From contig JAJZQH010000004.1 of assembly GCA_021810905.1 (NCBI GenBank), positions 124,001 to 188,000 on the forward strand: a stretch of DNA of 64,000 nt. Direction: 5' to 3'. The position numbers and the translations under genes are program-made. A model generated the notes under the pieces. That model had not been told where the DNA came from. It ran no database searches and was given only the letters and a program-made list of their open reading frames with translations. Each line of letters starts with the position of its first letter. Position 1 is the stretch's first letter. Shown here in pieces: positions 51,090 through 60,278 of this stretch. Source of the DNA: a bacterium. GTDB lineage: Bacteria > UBA10199 > 2-02-FULL-44-16 > JAAZCA01.

Positions 51090-51874
51090 AGATCCTTTTT
51101 TCTCCGTACTTTCTCTGTCTGGCGCTTCTCTGGGCGCTCTGCCTTGTGCAGGCGATAGGTGCGTGGCGCATAGGGAGGGGCTTGAGAGCGTTGTCTGTTG
51201 CTTGTTTTCTGATAGTCATCGTGTTGACGCTGCTGAGTCTACCTCTGGTGGATGCGTATCTCAGCACTCGTTTGGAAATGAAGGACGCTTACGAAAATAT
51301 TTGCCCGGTCGATGCGGTCGTTGTCCTGGCAGGCGGCTATTATGGAAGCAGGAATCCGGAAGATAGAATGCTGGCCGGCGAATCCGCCGGTCGCGTGCTA
51401 AAGGGCGTCGAGATCTACAAAAGGTGCGACTCCAGGATTCTGATCATGAGCGGCGGGACGGATGGGGACGAAGGGCATGAGGAAAGCTTTCTCATGAGGG
51501 ATCTCGCGACCAGGCTGGGGGTCCCTTCGGAGCGGATCGTCACGGAGTCGGCATCCAGAAACACTCGAGAGCACGCCATCAACCTCTGCAGGGGCGATGC
51601 GGTCGGGCTGGACGATGTCATCGCGGTGGTGACCTCGCCATGGCACCTGAAGCGCGCGATGGTCGAGTTCAGGCGCTATTTCCGAAATGCCCGTCCGGTG
51701 GCTTCGTATGACAGAAGGACAGGCGTTATTTTTAGCGTCCAATCGTTAATTCCTCAGGCTTCCGTCCTGAGCGAGACACTGCTCATGATACATGAGTACA
51801 TGGGTTCACTTTGGTACTGGTTGTTAAACCGATACCCAGGCATTGTGAATGAATCAGGTTGTCAGCGAACGTAG
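51086..51874 (+). CDS. YdcF/ElyC (DUF218)-family membrane protein
   Basis: 262 residues. Two N-terminal hydrophobic helices (about 5-25 and 38-60), then the DUF218 domain: Val-Asp-Ala-Val-Val-Val-Leu-Ala-Gly-Gly, Ser-Gly-Gly-Thr near 128, Arg-Asn-Thr-Arg-Glu-His-Ala, and Val-Thr-Ser-Pro-Trp-His-Leu-Lys-Arg-Ala. The family is linked to envelope polysaccharide and peptidoglycan steps (ElyC, SanA), chemistry unsettled. TTG 51086 overlaps the previous stop; GTG 51056 is possible. Directly followed by a stem-loop. Confidence 0.85.
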   Translation: MKILFSPYFLCLALLWALCLVQAIGAWRIGRGLRALSVACFLIVIVLTLLSLPLVDAYLSTRLEMKDAYENICPVDAVVVLAGGYYGSRNPEDRMLAGESAGRVLKGVEIYKRCDSRILIMSGGTDGDEGHEESFLMRDLATRLGVPSERIVTESASRNTREHAINLCRGDAVGLDDVIAVVTSPWHLKRAMVEFRRYFRNARPVASYDRRTGVIFSVQSLIPQASVLSETLLMIHEYMGSLWYWLLNRYPGIVNESGCQRT

Positions 51875-51896
51875 CGCGGTCGCGATAGCGACCGCG
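51875..51896 (+). terminator. Strong stem-loop after the YdcF-family gene
   Basis: Perfect 9-bp stem cgcggtcgc (51875-51883) and gcgaccgcg (51888-51896) with loop GATA, immediately after the stop codon. No T-tract follows, so it may be a weak or Rho-type terminator, an mRNA-stabilising hairpin or an attenuator. It sits in one of the few gaps in the 55-kb locus. Confidence 0.5.
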
Positions 51897-51920
51897 TGAA
51901 GAGATTTAAGGAAGCGCAGC

Positions 51921-53006
51921 GTGGATCGAAGCCATCAAAAAACAGCTCTTGTTATCGGACCGCTGCCTCCGGCGATCGGAGGTATCGCAACGATCGTGGG
52001 AAGTATCCGGGACCATGCAGGAGGCGCCGAAGGTCTGGCGGTCATCGATTCGTCGAAACCTTCTACATTCATTGCGGCAGCGGCACATCCAGTGATGTTG
52101 GCGTGGAAATTGCTGATGGGTTCTCTTTCCCTGAACAGGGGAAAAGTCCTCATGTTCTCCGGAGCCTACCGTTCCTTCTGGGAGAAATGCATGTGGAGCA
52201 CGATTGTCCGCCTTTCGGGCTCGAAGCCCATCGTCGTCATGGTGGATGGTCATTTTCCCACGTTTTACAATCGATTGCCATCAGTGCTCAAAAAGGTGGC
52301 TGCGTATTTCATGTCGCATCTGGATATCCTGGGAGTCCAATCGGAGAGCTGGAAGGAATATTTCAGCGGTATATTCCCTCGCGCGAACATACGGATTGTA
52401 GCGGGGGGTGTAGATACAGAGTATTTCTCGCCAGCACCCGCGGCCCGCGAAAGTGGGGCGATCAGGATCTTGTATGTGGGCTGGATGATCGAACAGAAGG
52501 GGATTGATGATCTTCTGAAGGCTGCTCAGATTCTCCATCAGGAGGAGAGGGATTTCGCGATGCGTCTCGTGGGTCCGACGTTCGGTCGCGATGAGGCCAT
52601 GAGGTCGATGATAAGGGAGCTGGGCCTGGCTACAAAGGTGAAGCTGATCGGTGCGATAGCGTGTAGGGCGAAACTCCGGGAAGAATATCGTGCAGCCGAC
52701 ATGTTTGCATTCCCTTCGCATTATGAGGGGTTCCCGGTGGCGTTGCTGGAGGCGATCTCCTCCGGACTCCCGTGTCTCGGAACGACAGTTGGAGGAATCC
52801 CTGATATACTCGATCAGGGACGTTGCGGCATCCTGGTGCAGCCGCGGTCTCCGAAAGAGCTTGCAGGGGCTATGCGCACGCTCTTGGAGAATCCGGAACT
52901 CCGGAAGGAGTATGGACAGAGAGCTCGTCTCCGCGCTGTCGAAAACCATTCGCTTCACGAGAGTCTGCAGAGTTATTGCCGGCTCCTCTCCATCGGAAAC
53001 CCATGA
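51921..53006 (+). CDS. Glycosyltransferase family 4
   Basis: 361 residues, GT-B. Leu-Pro-Pro-Ala-Ile-Gly-Gly-Ile-Ala in the N-terminal acceptor loop, Tyr-Val-Gly-Trp-Met-Ile-Glu-Gln-Lys-Gly in the donor domain near 185-194, and Ser-His-Tyr-Glu-Gly-Phe-Pro-Val-Ala-Leu-Leu-Glu-Ala (Glu-x7-Glu). GTG start 51921. Begins a possible new transcription unit after the hairpin; overlaps the next gene by ATGA. Confidence 0.9.
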   Translation: MDRSHQKTALVIGPLPPAIGGIATIVGSIRDHAGGAEGLAVIDSSKPSTFIAAAAHPVMLAWKLLMGSLSLNRGKVLMFSGAYRSFWEKCMWSTIVRLSGSKPIVVMVDGHFPTFYNRLPSVLKKVAAYFMSHLDILGVQSESWKEYFSGIFPRANIRIVAGGVDTEYFSPAPAARESGAIRILYVGWMIEQKGIDDLLKAAQILHQEERDFAMRLVGPTFGRDEAMRSMIRELGLATKVKLIGAIACRAKLREEYRAADMFAFPSHYEGFPVALLEAISSGLPCLGTTVGGIPDILDQGRCGILVQPRSPKELAGAMRTLLENPELRKEYGQRARLRAVENHSLHESLQSYCRLLSIGNP

Positions 53007-53938
53007 CGATGACTCCGGCGATATTGGGAGCTGGATTTATCGGGCGGCATCTTCTGCGATCTTTGTTGTCGCAGGGCTGCGTAGTCAGCGTGCTCGATGA
53101 GGCGCTGTGCTCGGCTGAGTTTTCTTCCCGGACACGGTGGGTCCAAGGCTCGTTCATGAATCGCAAAGATGTTGCCCGCGCGATCGAGGGTGCTTCGGTG
53201 GTGTATCATCTGATATCCAGTACCGTTCCCGGCGATGCCGTGGACGAAAACGAAGAATTATTCAGCAATGTCGTTCAGACAATCAATCTGCTGAGGGAGT
53301 GCGTTCACCAGGGGGTCAGGAGAGTAGTTTTTATATCGTCGGCGTCCGTTTACGGACGTCGAAGGACGCTGCCCATACCAGAGGCAGCGGAAACCGATCC
53401 GATAAGCTCTCACGGCATTCATAAATTGACGATCGAAAAATATCTTCAGCTCTACAAATATGAATTCGGCATCGACTGCAAAATCATGAGATTGAGCAAT
53501 CCCTACGGCAGCGGGCAAAACCTCTACGGACGCCAGGGATTCATTTCCATTGTGATCGGGAAGCTGCTCTCGGGCGGGGACATCGAGATAAGGGGCGAAG
53601 GCACTGCAATACGGGACTTCGTTCACATCGACGACGTCGTGTGGGCCCTTCGGCGGCTTGCAGTGATCGAGTCCGACGAGTCCGTATTCAATATCGGCAG
53701 CGGCCAAGGTGTTTGTCTCAACGACGTCGTCGGCCTTGTGCAGGATATCCTTGGAAAAACCGTTCCCGTGAGGCGTACGGACGAACGGATGGCCGATATT
53801 CCCGCGAGCATATTGGATATTTCGAAGGCGCGCAGGATCATGGGTTTCGAGCCCAGGATATCATTGCGCGACGGATTGCAGGAACTTCTTGTGCATCATG
53901 GGCTTCTCGACGCGTCACATCCGAAGGGGAAGGACTGA
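53003..53938 (+). CDS. NAD-dependent epimerase/dehydratase-like SDR with His at the catalytic Tyr position
   Basis: 311 residues, extended SDR. Gly-Ala-Gly-Phe-Ile-Gly NAD motif, Ser-Ser-Ala-Ser-Val-Tyr-Gly with the catalytic Ser, then H137-x3-K141 where Tyr-x3-Lys is expected (Ser-Ser-His-Gly-Ile-His-Lys). The rest (Arg-Leu-Ser-Asn-Pro-Tyr-Gly, Arg-Asp-Phe-Val-His-Ile-Asp-Asp) is intact and resembles UDP-glucose 4-epimerase-like proteins. The codon is CAC, one transition from TAC, so either a real change in mechanism or a base error. The frame open from 52823 is rejected; ATG 53003 overlaps the previous stop. Confidence 0.85.
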   Translation: MTMTPAILGAGFIGRHLLRSLLSQGCVVSVLDEALCSAEFSSRTRWVQGSFMNRKDVARAIEGASVVYHLISSTVPGDAVDENEELFSNVVQTINLLRECVHQGVRRVVFISSASVYGRRRTLPIPEAAETDPISSHGIHKLTIEKYLQLYKYEFGIDCKIMRLSNPYGSGQNLYGRQGFISIVIGKLLSGGDIEIRGEGTAIRDFVHIDDVVWALRRLAVIESDESVFNIGSGQGVCLNDVVGLVQDILGKTVPVRRTDERMADIPASILDISKARRIMGFEPRISLRDGLQELLVHHGLLDASHPKGKD

Positions 53939-53941
53939 ATC

Positions 53942-55879
53942 ATGTGCGGTATTTCGGGATGCTTCGGCAAGTTTGAACCCGGCCTTGTGGACGCGATGAA
54001 TGCGGCTCAGGTGTACAGGGGGCCGGACGGGAAAGGCTCGTTCGTTGGGCCGGGGATTGCGCTCGGTCATGTGCGCCTGGCGATCCTCGATCTCTCGGAA
54101 GCCGCGGCGCAGCCCATGCGCTCGTCCGACGGGCGCTATGTGCTCACCTTCAATGGTGAAATCTACAACTTCAAGGAGCTGCGCGAAGATCTTGAGGCGC
54201 GCGGTCATCGCTTCGTTTCAACCGGCGACACCGAAGTCTTGCTGCGCGGGCTGATGGAATTCGGCTATCGGTTTGTCGAAAAACTGAACGGCATCTTTGC
54301 CTTCGCGCTGTGGGACGGCCTTGAGCGGGAGCTTTTCCTGGCGCGCGACGGCCTCGGGGTCAAGCCGCTGTATTACAGCACGGTTCCTTCGGGATTTTTG
54401 TTCGCTTCAGAGCTGAAGGCGCTGCTCGCCTGCCGGGAAGTTCGACGCGATCTCGACAAGCGAGCCCTTCATTATCATCTCGCGTACCTCTGGTGCCCGG
54501 CACCGGATACAGTGCTCGAGGCCGTCAAGAAGGTGGAGCCAGGGGAGGCGATCATCGTTCGTGGTGGCCGCATTGCACGGCGCTGGTACTTTTATGATCT
54601 CCCCTATGGAAAGCCTCCTTTGGAGGGGACGGAACGAAGCCTGTCCTCGGAGCTTTCCGTGAAGGTCGAGTCCGCCGTACGGCGTCAATTGGTTGCGGAT
54701 GTGCGCGTCGGCGCGTTCCTTTCGGGCGGACTTGATTCGAGCTCGATCGCGGCGATGATGCACAAGATCAATCCTGATGAAGCTGCCCGCTGCTACAGCA
54801 TTGGCTTTGGAGATGAGCGTGATGTCGAAGGGAATCCCGCGGACCTCCCTTACGCGCGAAAAGTTGCTTTGCATCTCGGCGCCGACCTGCAGGTCCTTGA
54901 GGTGCGGCCCGACATGATACGACACCTGGGGCGCATGCTATTTCATCTCGATGAGCCTCAGGCGGACCCTGCGCCGATCAATGCGCTGTTGATTGCCGAG
55001 AGGGCCAGGGCCGATGGAGTGAAGGTGCTGATGTCGGGAGCTGGAGGCGACGACGTCTTTTCGGGATATCGCAGACACTGGGCTTTGCAGCGCGAACGCC
55101 TCTGGTCGTGGCTGCCCCGTTCATGCAAAAGAAAACTGGCGACATTCGCGGGCCGTGCGATGGATGGCGACGTGCACGGGGCTTGGGCGACGCGAACGCT
55201 CGCGCGGCGCGCGGCGAAACTTTTTGCCTATGCCGACCTTCCCGACGATGAGCGTCTCATCAGCTACTTTTACTGGAGCACGGACGGTCTCCGCCGCTCC
55301 TTATACGCTCCGGCCCTGGCTGCAGAACTCGAAAACGTTGAGACCGCGGAGCCTCTCCTTCGGAGTTTGAGCCGAATCCCAGGGGAGCCTGGGCGCTTGA
55401 ACAGGATGCTATACCTGGAGGGAAAACATTTTCTGGCGGACCACAATTTGAATTACACGGACAAGGTCTCCATGGCCGCAGGTGTCGAAGTGAGGGTGCC
55501 GCTCGTGGATGTGGATTTGGTCGAGTACGCCGCCCGCATACCGATGAACCTCAAGCAAAAGGGCGGCATCGGCAAATCGATCTTCAAGAAGGCCATGGAA
55601 GCATATCTGCCGCGCGAGGTCATCTATCGGAAAAAATCCGGTTTTGGTGCGCCGCTTCGTCGCTGGTTGAGGCATGAATTGCGACCGATAGTGGATGACG
55701 TGTTGTCGCAGCCTTCCCTTCGCAAACGCGGTTTATTTGATCCGGCTGCGGTTTCCCGGCTGATTGAGCTCGATCGCTGCGGACGAGTGGACGGCGCGTA
55801 TACTATTTTTTCCCTGCTCTGCACGGAGATGTGGTGTCGCATGTTCGTCGATGTGCCTGTACCTCAGTTGCGATCGTAA
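53942..55879 (+). CDS. Asparagine synthase-type glutamine amidotransferase
   Basis: 645 residues. N-terminal Ntn-hydrolase glutaminase with nucleophile Cys2, Arg-Gly-Pro-Asp-Gly, Phe-Asn-Gly-Glu-Ile-Tyr-Asn and Gly-Asp-Thr-Glu; C-terminal synthetase with the ATP PP-loop Ser-Gly-Gly-Leu-Asp-Ser (261-266) and Gly-Ala-Gly-Gly-Asp-Asp. AsnB homologues in O-antigen loci (for example WbpS) are thought to amidate uronic acid carboxyls. With the uronate dehydrogenase at 9601, amidation of a hexuronic acid is the likely role; ordinary asparagine synthesis is the alternative. Confidence 0.92.
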   Translation: MCGISGCFGKFEPGLVDAMNAAQVYRGPDGKGSFVGPGIALGHVRLAILDLSEAAAQPMRSSDGRYVLTFNGEIYNFKELREDLEARGHRFVSTGDTEVLLRGLMEFGYRFVEKLNGIFAFALWDGLERELFLARDGLGVKPLYYSTVPSGFLFASELKALLACREVRRDLDKRALHYHLAYLWCPAPDTVLEAVKKVEPGEAIIVRGGRIARRWYFYDLPYGKPPLEGTERSLSSELSVKVESAVRRQLVADVRVGAFLSGGLDSSSIAAMMHKINPDEAARCYSIGFGDERDVEGNPADLPYARKVALHLGADLQVLEVRPDMIRHLGRMLFHLDEPQADPAPINALLIAERARADGVKVLMSGAGGDDVFSGYRRHWALQRERLWSWLPRSCKRKLATFAGRAMDGDVHGAWATRTLARRAAKLFAYADLPDDERLISYFYWSTDGLRRSLYAPALAAELENVETAEPLLRSLSRIPGEPGRLNRMLYLEGKHFLADHNLNYTDKVSMAAGVEVRVPLVDVDLVEYAARIPMNLKQKGGIGKSIFKKAMEAYLPREVIYRKKSGFGAPLRRWLRHELRPIVDDVLSQPSLRKRGLFDPAAVSRLIELDRCGRVDGAYTIFSLLCTEMWCRMFVDVPVPQLRS

Positions 55880-55885
55880 GGATCA

Positions 55886-57052
55886 ATGGATATTTCGAGG
55901 AAGAACAATTTCGATCTCATCAGGTTGATGGCGGCGCTGCAGGTTTTTTATGGGCATGCGCTGAAGCATCTCGATGTGCCGGTGCAGTCCTGGGCCTGGG
56001 CAAAGGTAAACTGGCTCATCGGTTGTTTTCACGGCGTTCCGATATTCTTTGTCATCAGCGGATTTCTCATCGCGAAATCCTGGGAGTCGAACAGAGACGA
56101 CGGCCGTCAGTATTTCGTCAATCGCTTTCTGAGGATTTATCCTGCGTTATGGTTGGGGCTCGGTCTGACGCTGACGTGCATGATCGTGAGCGGTTCCATC
56201 GATGGAACCGTATTGAGCAGCAATGGATTCTGGACCTGGCTTGTGGGTCAGGTGACGTTCTTCCAGTTCTTTACACCCGATTGCCTGCGAAGCTACGGTG
56301 TCGGGACCCCAAACGGGAGCCTGTGGACCATTCCCGTCGAGCTCCAGTTTTATCTCCTAGTCCCTCTAATCGCCTGGGCTGCAGGCCGATTCCGAGGCCG
56401 ATTGGGCGGCAACGTGTTCATCGGCGCCTGCGCCGTGTTCTCCTTCGTACTTTATGCCTTGTTTATCGATCAGAAGGAGACAGCGTCGGAGATGAAGCTC
56501 TTTTTCATGACGTTCGTGCCGCAGATCTGGATGTTCCTTTTTGGAATGCTGCTGTATCGGAACTATGACGTCCTTCAAAGGATGGTGAACGGAAAGGCGC
56601 TGTTCTGGTTTGGACTCTATTTAATAATGGCGATTGTTGAGAGCTCCGTCGGAAAGTGGGCGCCGTTGGAGTTTGTCTCAGGGGCTGTCATGGCCTTTTT
56701 TGTCGTGTCGGCAGCATTTACATGTAGCGGTGTAACATCGCTGCTGCTCAGGGGACAGGACCTTTCCTATGGCATGTACGTGTATCATATGATTATCATC
56801 AACCTCTTCGTCCATATCGGGTTTGGCGGCACCGTGGTTTCCATGGCGGCCGCATTTGCCTGTGTCCTTGCAGCATCGGCAGTGTCGTGGAACATGCTCG
56901 AGAAGAAGGTCCTGGCGTACAAGGAGATGCTGAGCAGTCGGCATGAACCTCGACGTTCGATGATTTGTGATATGGCAGCTGCGGATGTCGATGCGCCGCG
57001 TGCTACGGGAGATGGAGGAATTCGAGATGAAACAAGTGTTGCAATCGCTTAA
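55886..57052 (+). CDS. Acyltransferase 3 family membrane protein (OafA-like)
   Basis: 388 residues, about 10 TM helices. It starts with Asn-Asn-Phe-Asp-Leu-Ile-Arg-Leu-Met-Ala-Ala and has Gly-His-Ala near 22 (catalytic His region), Val-Pro-Ile-Phe-Phe-Val-Ile-Ser-Gly-Phe-Leu, and Trp-Thr-Ile-Pro-Val-Glu-Leu near 150. It transfers acyl groups to periplasmic or lipid-linked glycans. The last 26 bp overlap the next gene. Confidence 0.92.
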   Translation: MDISRKNNFDLIRLMAALQVFYGHALKHLDVPVQSWAWAKVNWLIGCFHGVPIFFVISGFLIAKSWESNRDDGRQYFVNRFLRIYPALWLGLGLTLTCMIVSGSIDGTVLSSNGFWTWLVGQVTFFQFFTPDCLRSYGVGTPNGSLWTIPVELQFYLLVPLIAWAAGRFRGRLGGNVFIGACAVFSFVLYALFIDQKETASEMKLFFMTFVPQIWMFLFGMLLYRNYDVLQRMVNGKALFWFGLYLIMAIVESSVGKWAPLEFVSGAVMAFFVVSAAFTCSGVTSLLLRGQDLSYGMYVYHMIIINLFVHIGFGGTVVSMAAAFACVLAASAVSWNMLEKKVLAYKEMLSSRHEPRRSMICDMAAADVDAPRATGDGGIRDETSVAIA

Positions 57053-59162
57053 ATCAGGAATGGTGGAGGTGGCGGAAATTCCTGTCCCGCGAGTTCGCCC
57101 GGGACATCTGCTTGTCCGCACAAAGGCAAGCGTCATTTCTCCTGGCACCGAGCGCATGCTCATCGAGTTCGGCAGGGCCGGTCTCGTGGCGAAGGCCCGC
57201 CAGCAACCGGAAAAGATGCGCCAGCTGTTCGACAAGGTCAGAGCGGATGGGCTGGGACTGGCGCTGGACGCTGTCCGAGACAAAATGGAACGTCCTCTTC
57301 CGCTCGGCTACTGCAATGCCGGTGAGGTTGTGGAAGTAGGCGCCGGCGTGGACGGGTTCCGTCCCGGAGACAGGGTGGCCTCGAACGGTAATCACGCGGA
57401 ATATGTTTGCGTCCCCCGTAATCTCTGTGCGTGCATCCCGGATGATGTTCCAGATGAGGAAGCTGCATTTACCGTCATGGGAGCCATTGCTCTGCAGGGA
57501 GTCCGTCTTGCGGAACCGACCCTGGGCGAATCTTTTGCCGTGGTGGGCCTCGGCCTGCTGGGACTACTCACGGTTCAGATCCTGCGGTCGAACGGTTGCC
57601 GCGTCCTCGGGGTCGACCTGGATCCCGCTCGGCTGGCGCTTGCGCGCGAGTGCGGTGCCGAGACGGTGGACCTCTCGTGCGGCGCAGACCCGGTCGGAGC
57701 AGCCGAGGTTTTTTCAAATCGTCAAGGCATCGATGGCGTCATCGTTACGGCTGCCACGGATGACAGCGAGCCGCTTCGGCAGGCAGCGCAGATGTGTCGG
57801 AAGAGAGGGCGCGTTATCCTTATCGGCGTGACGGGTATGGAACTGGACCGCAATCTTTTCTTCAAGAAAGAACTCACATTCAGGGTCTCCTGTTCCTATG
57901 GCCCGGGGAGATACGATCCCCTGTACGAAGAAAAGGGGCAGGACTATCCTCTTGGATATGTTCGCTGGACCGAGCAGCGCAATTTCGAGGCGATCCTGCA
58001 ATTGCTTGCCTCCGGAATGCTGAACGTGCGGCAGCTTATGAGCCATCGGTTTCCGGTCAATGAGGCCGTCAAGGCCTATGACGTCATCGTCGGCAAGGGT
58101 GAGCCATGCCTGGGAGTCGTGTTGAAATACGGTCCTGAGACGGCCGAGACAACGGTGACGCTCCCTCGGGCTGCGACGCACAACAAGGCTGCCACTACCG
58201 TCGGCCGTGCGAAGAAGACGACGGTGAGTTTCATCGGCGCTGGAAACTATGCGGGGAGGATACTGATCCCGGCATTCCAGAAGGCCGGCGCGGAGCTCAA
58301 ATCCCTGGCGACCTTCGGGGGAGTCAATGGCATCCATTTTGGAAAAAAATTCGGTTTTGACGAGACGACCACTGACGTCGAGCGACTCATGGCCGATGCG
58401 GGCACAAATGCAGTTGTCATCGCCACCCGCCATGATTCTCATGCCTCGCTCGTGCGGCAGGCGCTTGCGGCCGGAAAACATGTCTTTGTGGAGAAACCGC
58501 TCTGCCTGACGCATGAAGAGTTGAAAGATATATCGGAAGGGTATCGGGAGATAAACGATGCCGGAAGCAAATATATCCTGATGGTCGGTTTCAACCGCCG
58601 ATTCGCGCCGCAGGTTCTCAAACTCAAGTCCCTGATCGATGGCGTGGCCGAACCGAAATCGTTCATCATGACGGTCAACGCAGGGGCCATTCCGGCGGAG
58701 CATTGGACGCAGGATGACGCTGCCGGAGGCGGGAGGATCATCGGCGAGGCATGCCATTTCATCGATCTCCTGCGTCACCTCGCCGGGGCGGGGATTGAAG
58801 ATGCGCAATCGATATATCTGGGCGGGGATTCGCTGGGCGACAAGGCGACCATCACGCTCCGTTTTGAAGATGGTTCGGTGGGGACGATTCACTATCTTGC
58901 AAACGGACATCGATCTTTTCCGAAGGAACGGCTTGAGGTCTTTTGCGCAGGCAGGGTCTTGCAGCTGGATAATTATCGCCGGATGCAGGGATACGGATGG
59001 CCGCGTTTCAAGAAGATGAACCTCTGGCGACAGGATAAGGGGCAGGAGGCATGTGCCGCAGCCTTCGTCCGTGCGGTCCGAGCCGGCTCACCGAGCCCGA
59101 TTCCGTTCGAAGAACTCGAAGAAGTCGCCCGCGTCACTATTGAACTGGGTAATAAGAAATGA
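57027..59162 (+). CDS. Bi-domain oxidoreductase: zinc-ADH-like plus Gfo/Idh/MocA domain
   Basis: 711 residues. Residues 1 to about 370: medium-chain dehydrogenase (Gly-Thr-Glu-Arg, Gly-Tyr-Cys-Asn-Ala-Gly-Glu-Val, NAD motif Gly-Leu-Gly-Leu-Leu-Gly). Residues about 395-710: Gfo/Idh domain (Gly-Ala-Gly-Asn-Tyr-Ala-Gly, Glu-Lys-Pro-Leu-Cys, Asn-Arg-Arg-Phe, Gly-Glu-Ala-Cys-His-Phe-Ile-Asp). Such fusions recur in exopolysaccharide and O-antigen loci with uronate-related genes, function unproven. GGAGG 7 bp before ATG 57027. It overlaps the next gene by ATGA. Confidence 0.9.
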   Translation: MKQVLQSLKSGMVEVAEIPVPRVRPGHLLVRTKASVISPGTERMLIEFGRAGLVAKARQQPEKMRQLFDKVRADGLGLALDAVRDKMERPLPLGYCNAGEVVEVGAGVDGFRPGDRVASNGNHAEYVCVPRNLCACIPDDVPDEEAAFTVMGAIALQGVRLAEPTLGESFAVVGLGLLGLLTVQILRSNGCRVLGVDLDPARLALARECGAETVDLSCGADPVGAAEVFSNRQGIDGVIVTAATDDSEPLRQAAQMCRKRGRVILIGVTGMELDRNLFFKKELTFRVSCSYGPGRYDPLYEEKGQDYPLGYVRWTEQRNFEAILQLLASGMLNVRQLMSHRFPVNEAVKAYDVIVGKGEPCLGVVLKYGPETAETTVTLPRAATHNKAATTVGRAKKTTVSFIGAGNYAGRILIPAFQKAGAELKSLATFGGVNGIHFGKKFGFDETTTDVERLMADAGTNAVVIATRHDSHASLVRQALAAGKHVFVEKPLCLTHEELKDISEGYREINDAGSKYILMVGFNRRFAPQVLKLKSLIDGVAEPKSFIMTVNAGAIPAEHWTQDDAAGGGRIIGEACHFIDLLRHLAGAGIEDAQSIYLGGDSLGDKATITLRFEDGSVGTIHYLANGHRSFPKERLEVFCAGRVLQLDNYRRMQGYGWPRFKKMNLWRQDKGQEACAAAFVRAVRAGSPSPIPFEELEEVARVTIELGNKK

Positions 59163-60265
59163 TCAGACAACGATTGATAGCACATGTCGTCGGCGCACGC
59201 CCGAACTTCATGAAAGCCGCTCCGACCCATCGGGCATTGAAGCTTGCCGGCCTGCATCAGATGGTCGTGCATACGGGGCAGCATTACGATCATCTGATGT
59301 CCGAAATATTCTTCAATCAACTGGAGATGCCGGCGCCGGAAGTGAACCTCGACGTGGGGTCGGGAAGCCATTCAGTCCAGACGGCGTTGATCATGATGCG
59401 TCTCGAGGAGGCGTTTGCGGCGCGCCGTCCCGACGTCGTCATGGCCTACGGCGATGTCAATTCAACTCTGGCTGCGGCGCTCGTGTGCGCGAAACTTTCT
59501 ATTCCGGTTGCGCACGTCGAGGCCGGGTTGCGTTCCTTCGACCGGACCATGCCGGAAGAAATCAACCGGGTTGTAACAGATCAGCTTGCCGAATTATTGT
59601 TCACGCCGTCGGCGGACGGGGACGAAAACCTGCTTCGCGAAGGTGTGGCCGCCGCGCGCATACATCGCGTCGGAAATGTCATGATCGACACTTTGGTGCG
59701 TTTGCGTCCTTTGGCAGAGCGTGATGGATGTGTCGAGAACCTTGGTTTGCGCAAGGGCGGCTATGTCCTGGTGACGCTCCACCGTCCGTCGAACGTAGAT
59801 GATCCCGTTATCTTCGAGAGTCTCCTGCGCTCGTTGTCGGAAATTGCGCGTGAGGTCCCGATCGTGTTTCCGATCCATCCGAGGTCGCGTTCGCGCATGG
59901 AGCGGCTGGACATCGATAAGGCGGGGCTGTCGCGCATTCGTTTTATCGATCCAGTCGGATATCTCGCGTTCTTAAATTTGCAGATCAATGCCGCGGCACT
60001 GGTCACGGATTCGGGCGGCATCCAGGAGGAGACGACGTATCTCGGAATTCCGTGCCTCACTGTCAGAGAGAATACGGAACGCCCTGTGACTGTGTCCGCG
60101 GGTACGAATATATTGGTGGGCTCCGACGGTGATCAGCTTCGCTACGAACTCGAACGCGTGCTGGGCGGCCAGCGGAAACAAGGTACAATACCTCCGCTGT
60201 GGGATGGCCGTGCAGCGGAGAGAATTGCGGATATGCTCTCCCAATGGTTTGCCGCAGAAATGTGA
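59159..60265 (+). CDS. wecB: UDP-N-acetylglucosamine 2-epimerase (non-hydrolysing)
   Basis: 368 residues. Val-Gly-Ala-Arg-Pro-Asn-Phe-Met-Lys opening, His-Thr-Gly-Gln-His-Tyr-Asp, Tyr-Gly-Asp-Val-Asn-Ser-Thr, His-Val-Glu-Ala-Gly-Leu-Arg-Ser, Met-Pro-Glu-Glu-Ile-Asn-Arg and Thr-Leu-His-Arg-Pro carry the known catalytic Asp/Glu/His set. Supplies UDP-ManNAc; the dehydrogenase at 9601 could oxidise it or its GlcNAc partner. Confidence 0.93.
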   Translation: MIRQRLIAHVVGARPNFMKAAPTHRALKLAGLHQMVVHTGQHYDHLMSEIFFNQLEMPAPEVNLDVGSGSHSVQTALIMMRLEEAFAARRPDVVMAYGDVNSTLAAALVCAKLSIPVAHVEAGLRSFDRTMPEEINRVVTDQLAELLFTPSADGDENLLREGVAAARIHRVGNVMIDTLVRLRPLAERDGCVENLGLRKGGYVLVTLHRPSNVDDPVIFESLLRSLSEIAREVPIVFPIHPRSRSRMERLDIDKAGLSRIRFIDPVGYLAFLNLQINAAALVTDSGGIQEETTYLGIPCLTVRENTERPVTVSAGTNILVGSDGDQLRYELERVLGGQRKQGTIPPLWDGRAAERIADMLSQWFAAEM

Positions 60266-60278
60266 AGAAGGTGGGGCG

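Noticed and set aside
55831-56568. 245-codon frame overlapping the acyltransferase
   Set aside because: Out-of-frame shadow; the acyltransferase 3 motifs lie in the 55886 frame.
57714-58910. 398-codon minus-strand frame
   Set aside because: Antisense to the bi-domain oxidoreductase, which has full family motifs; the antisense protein has none.
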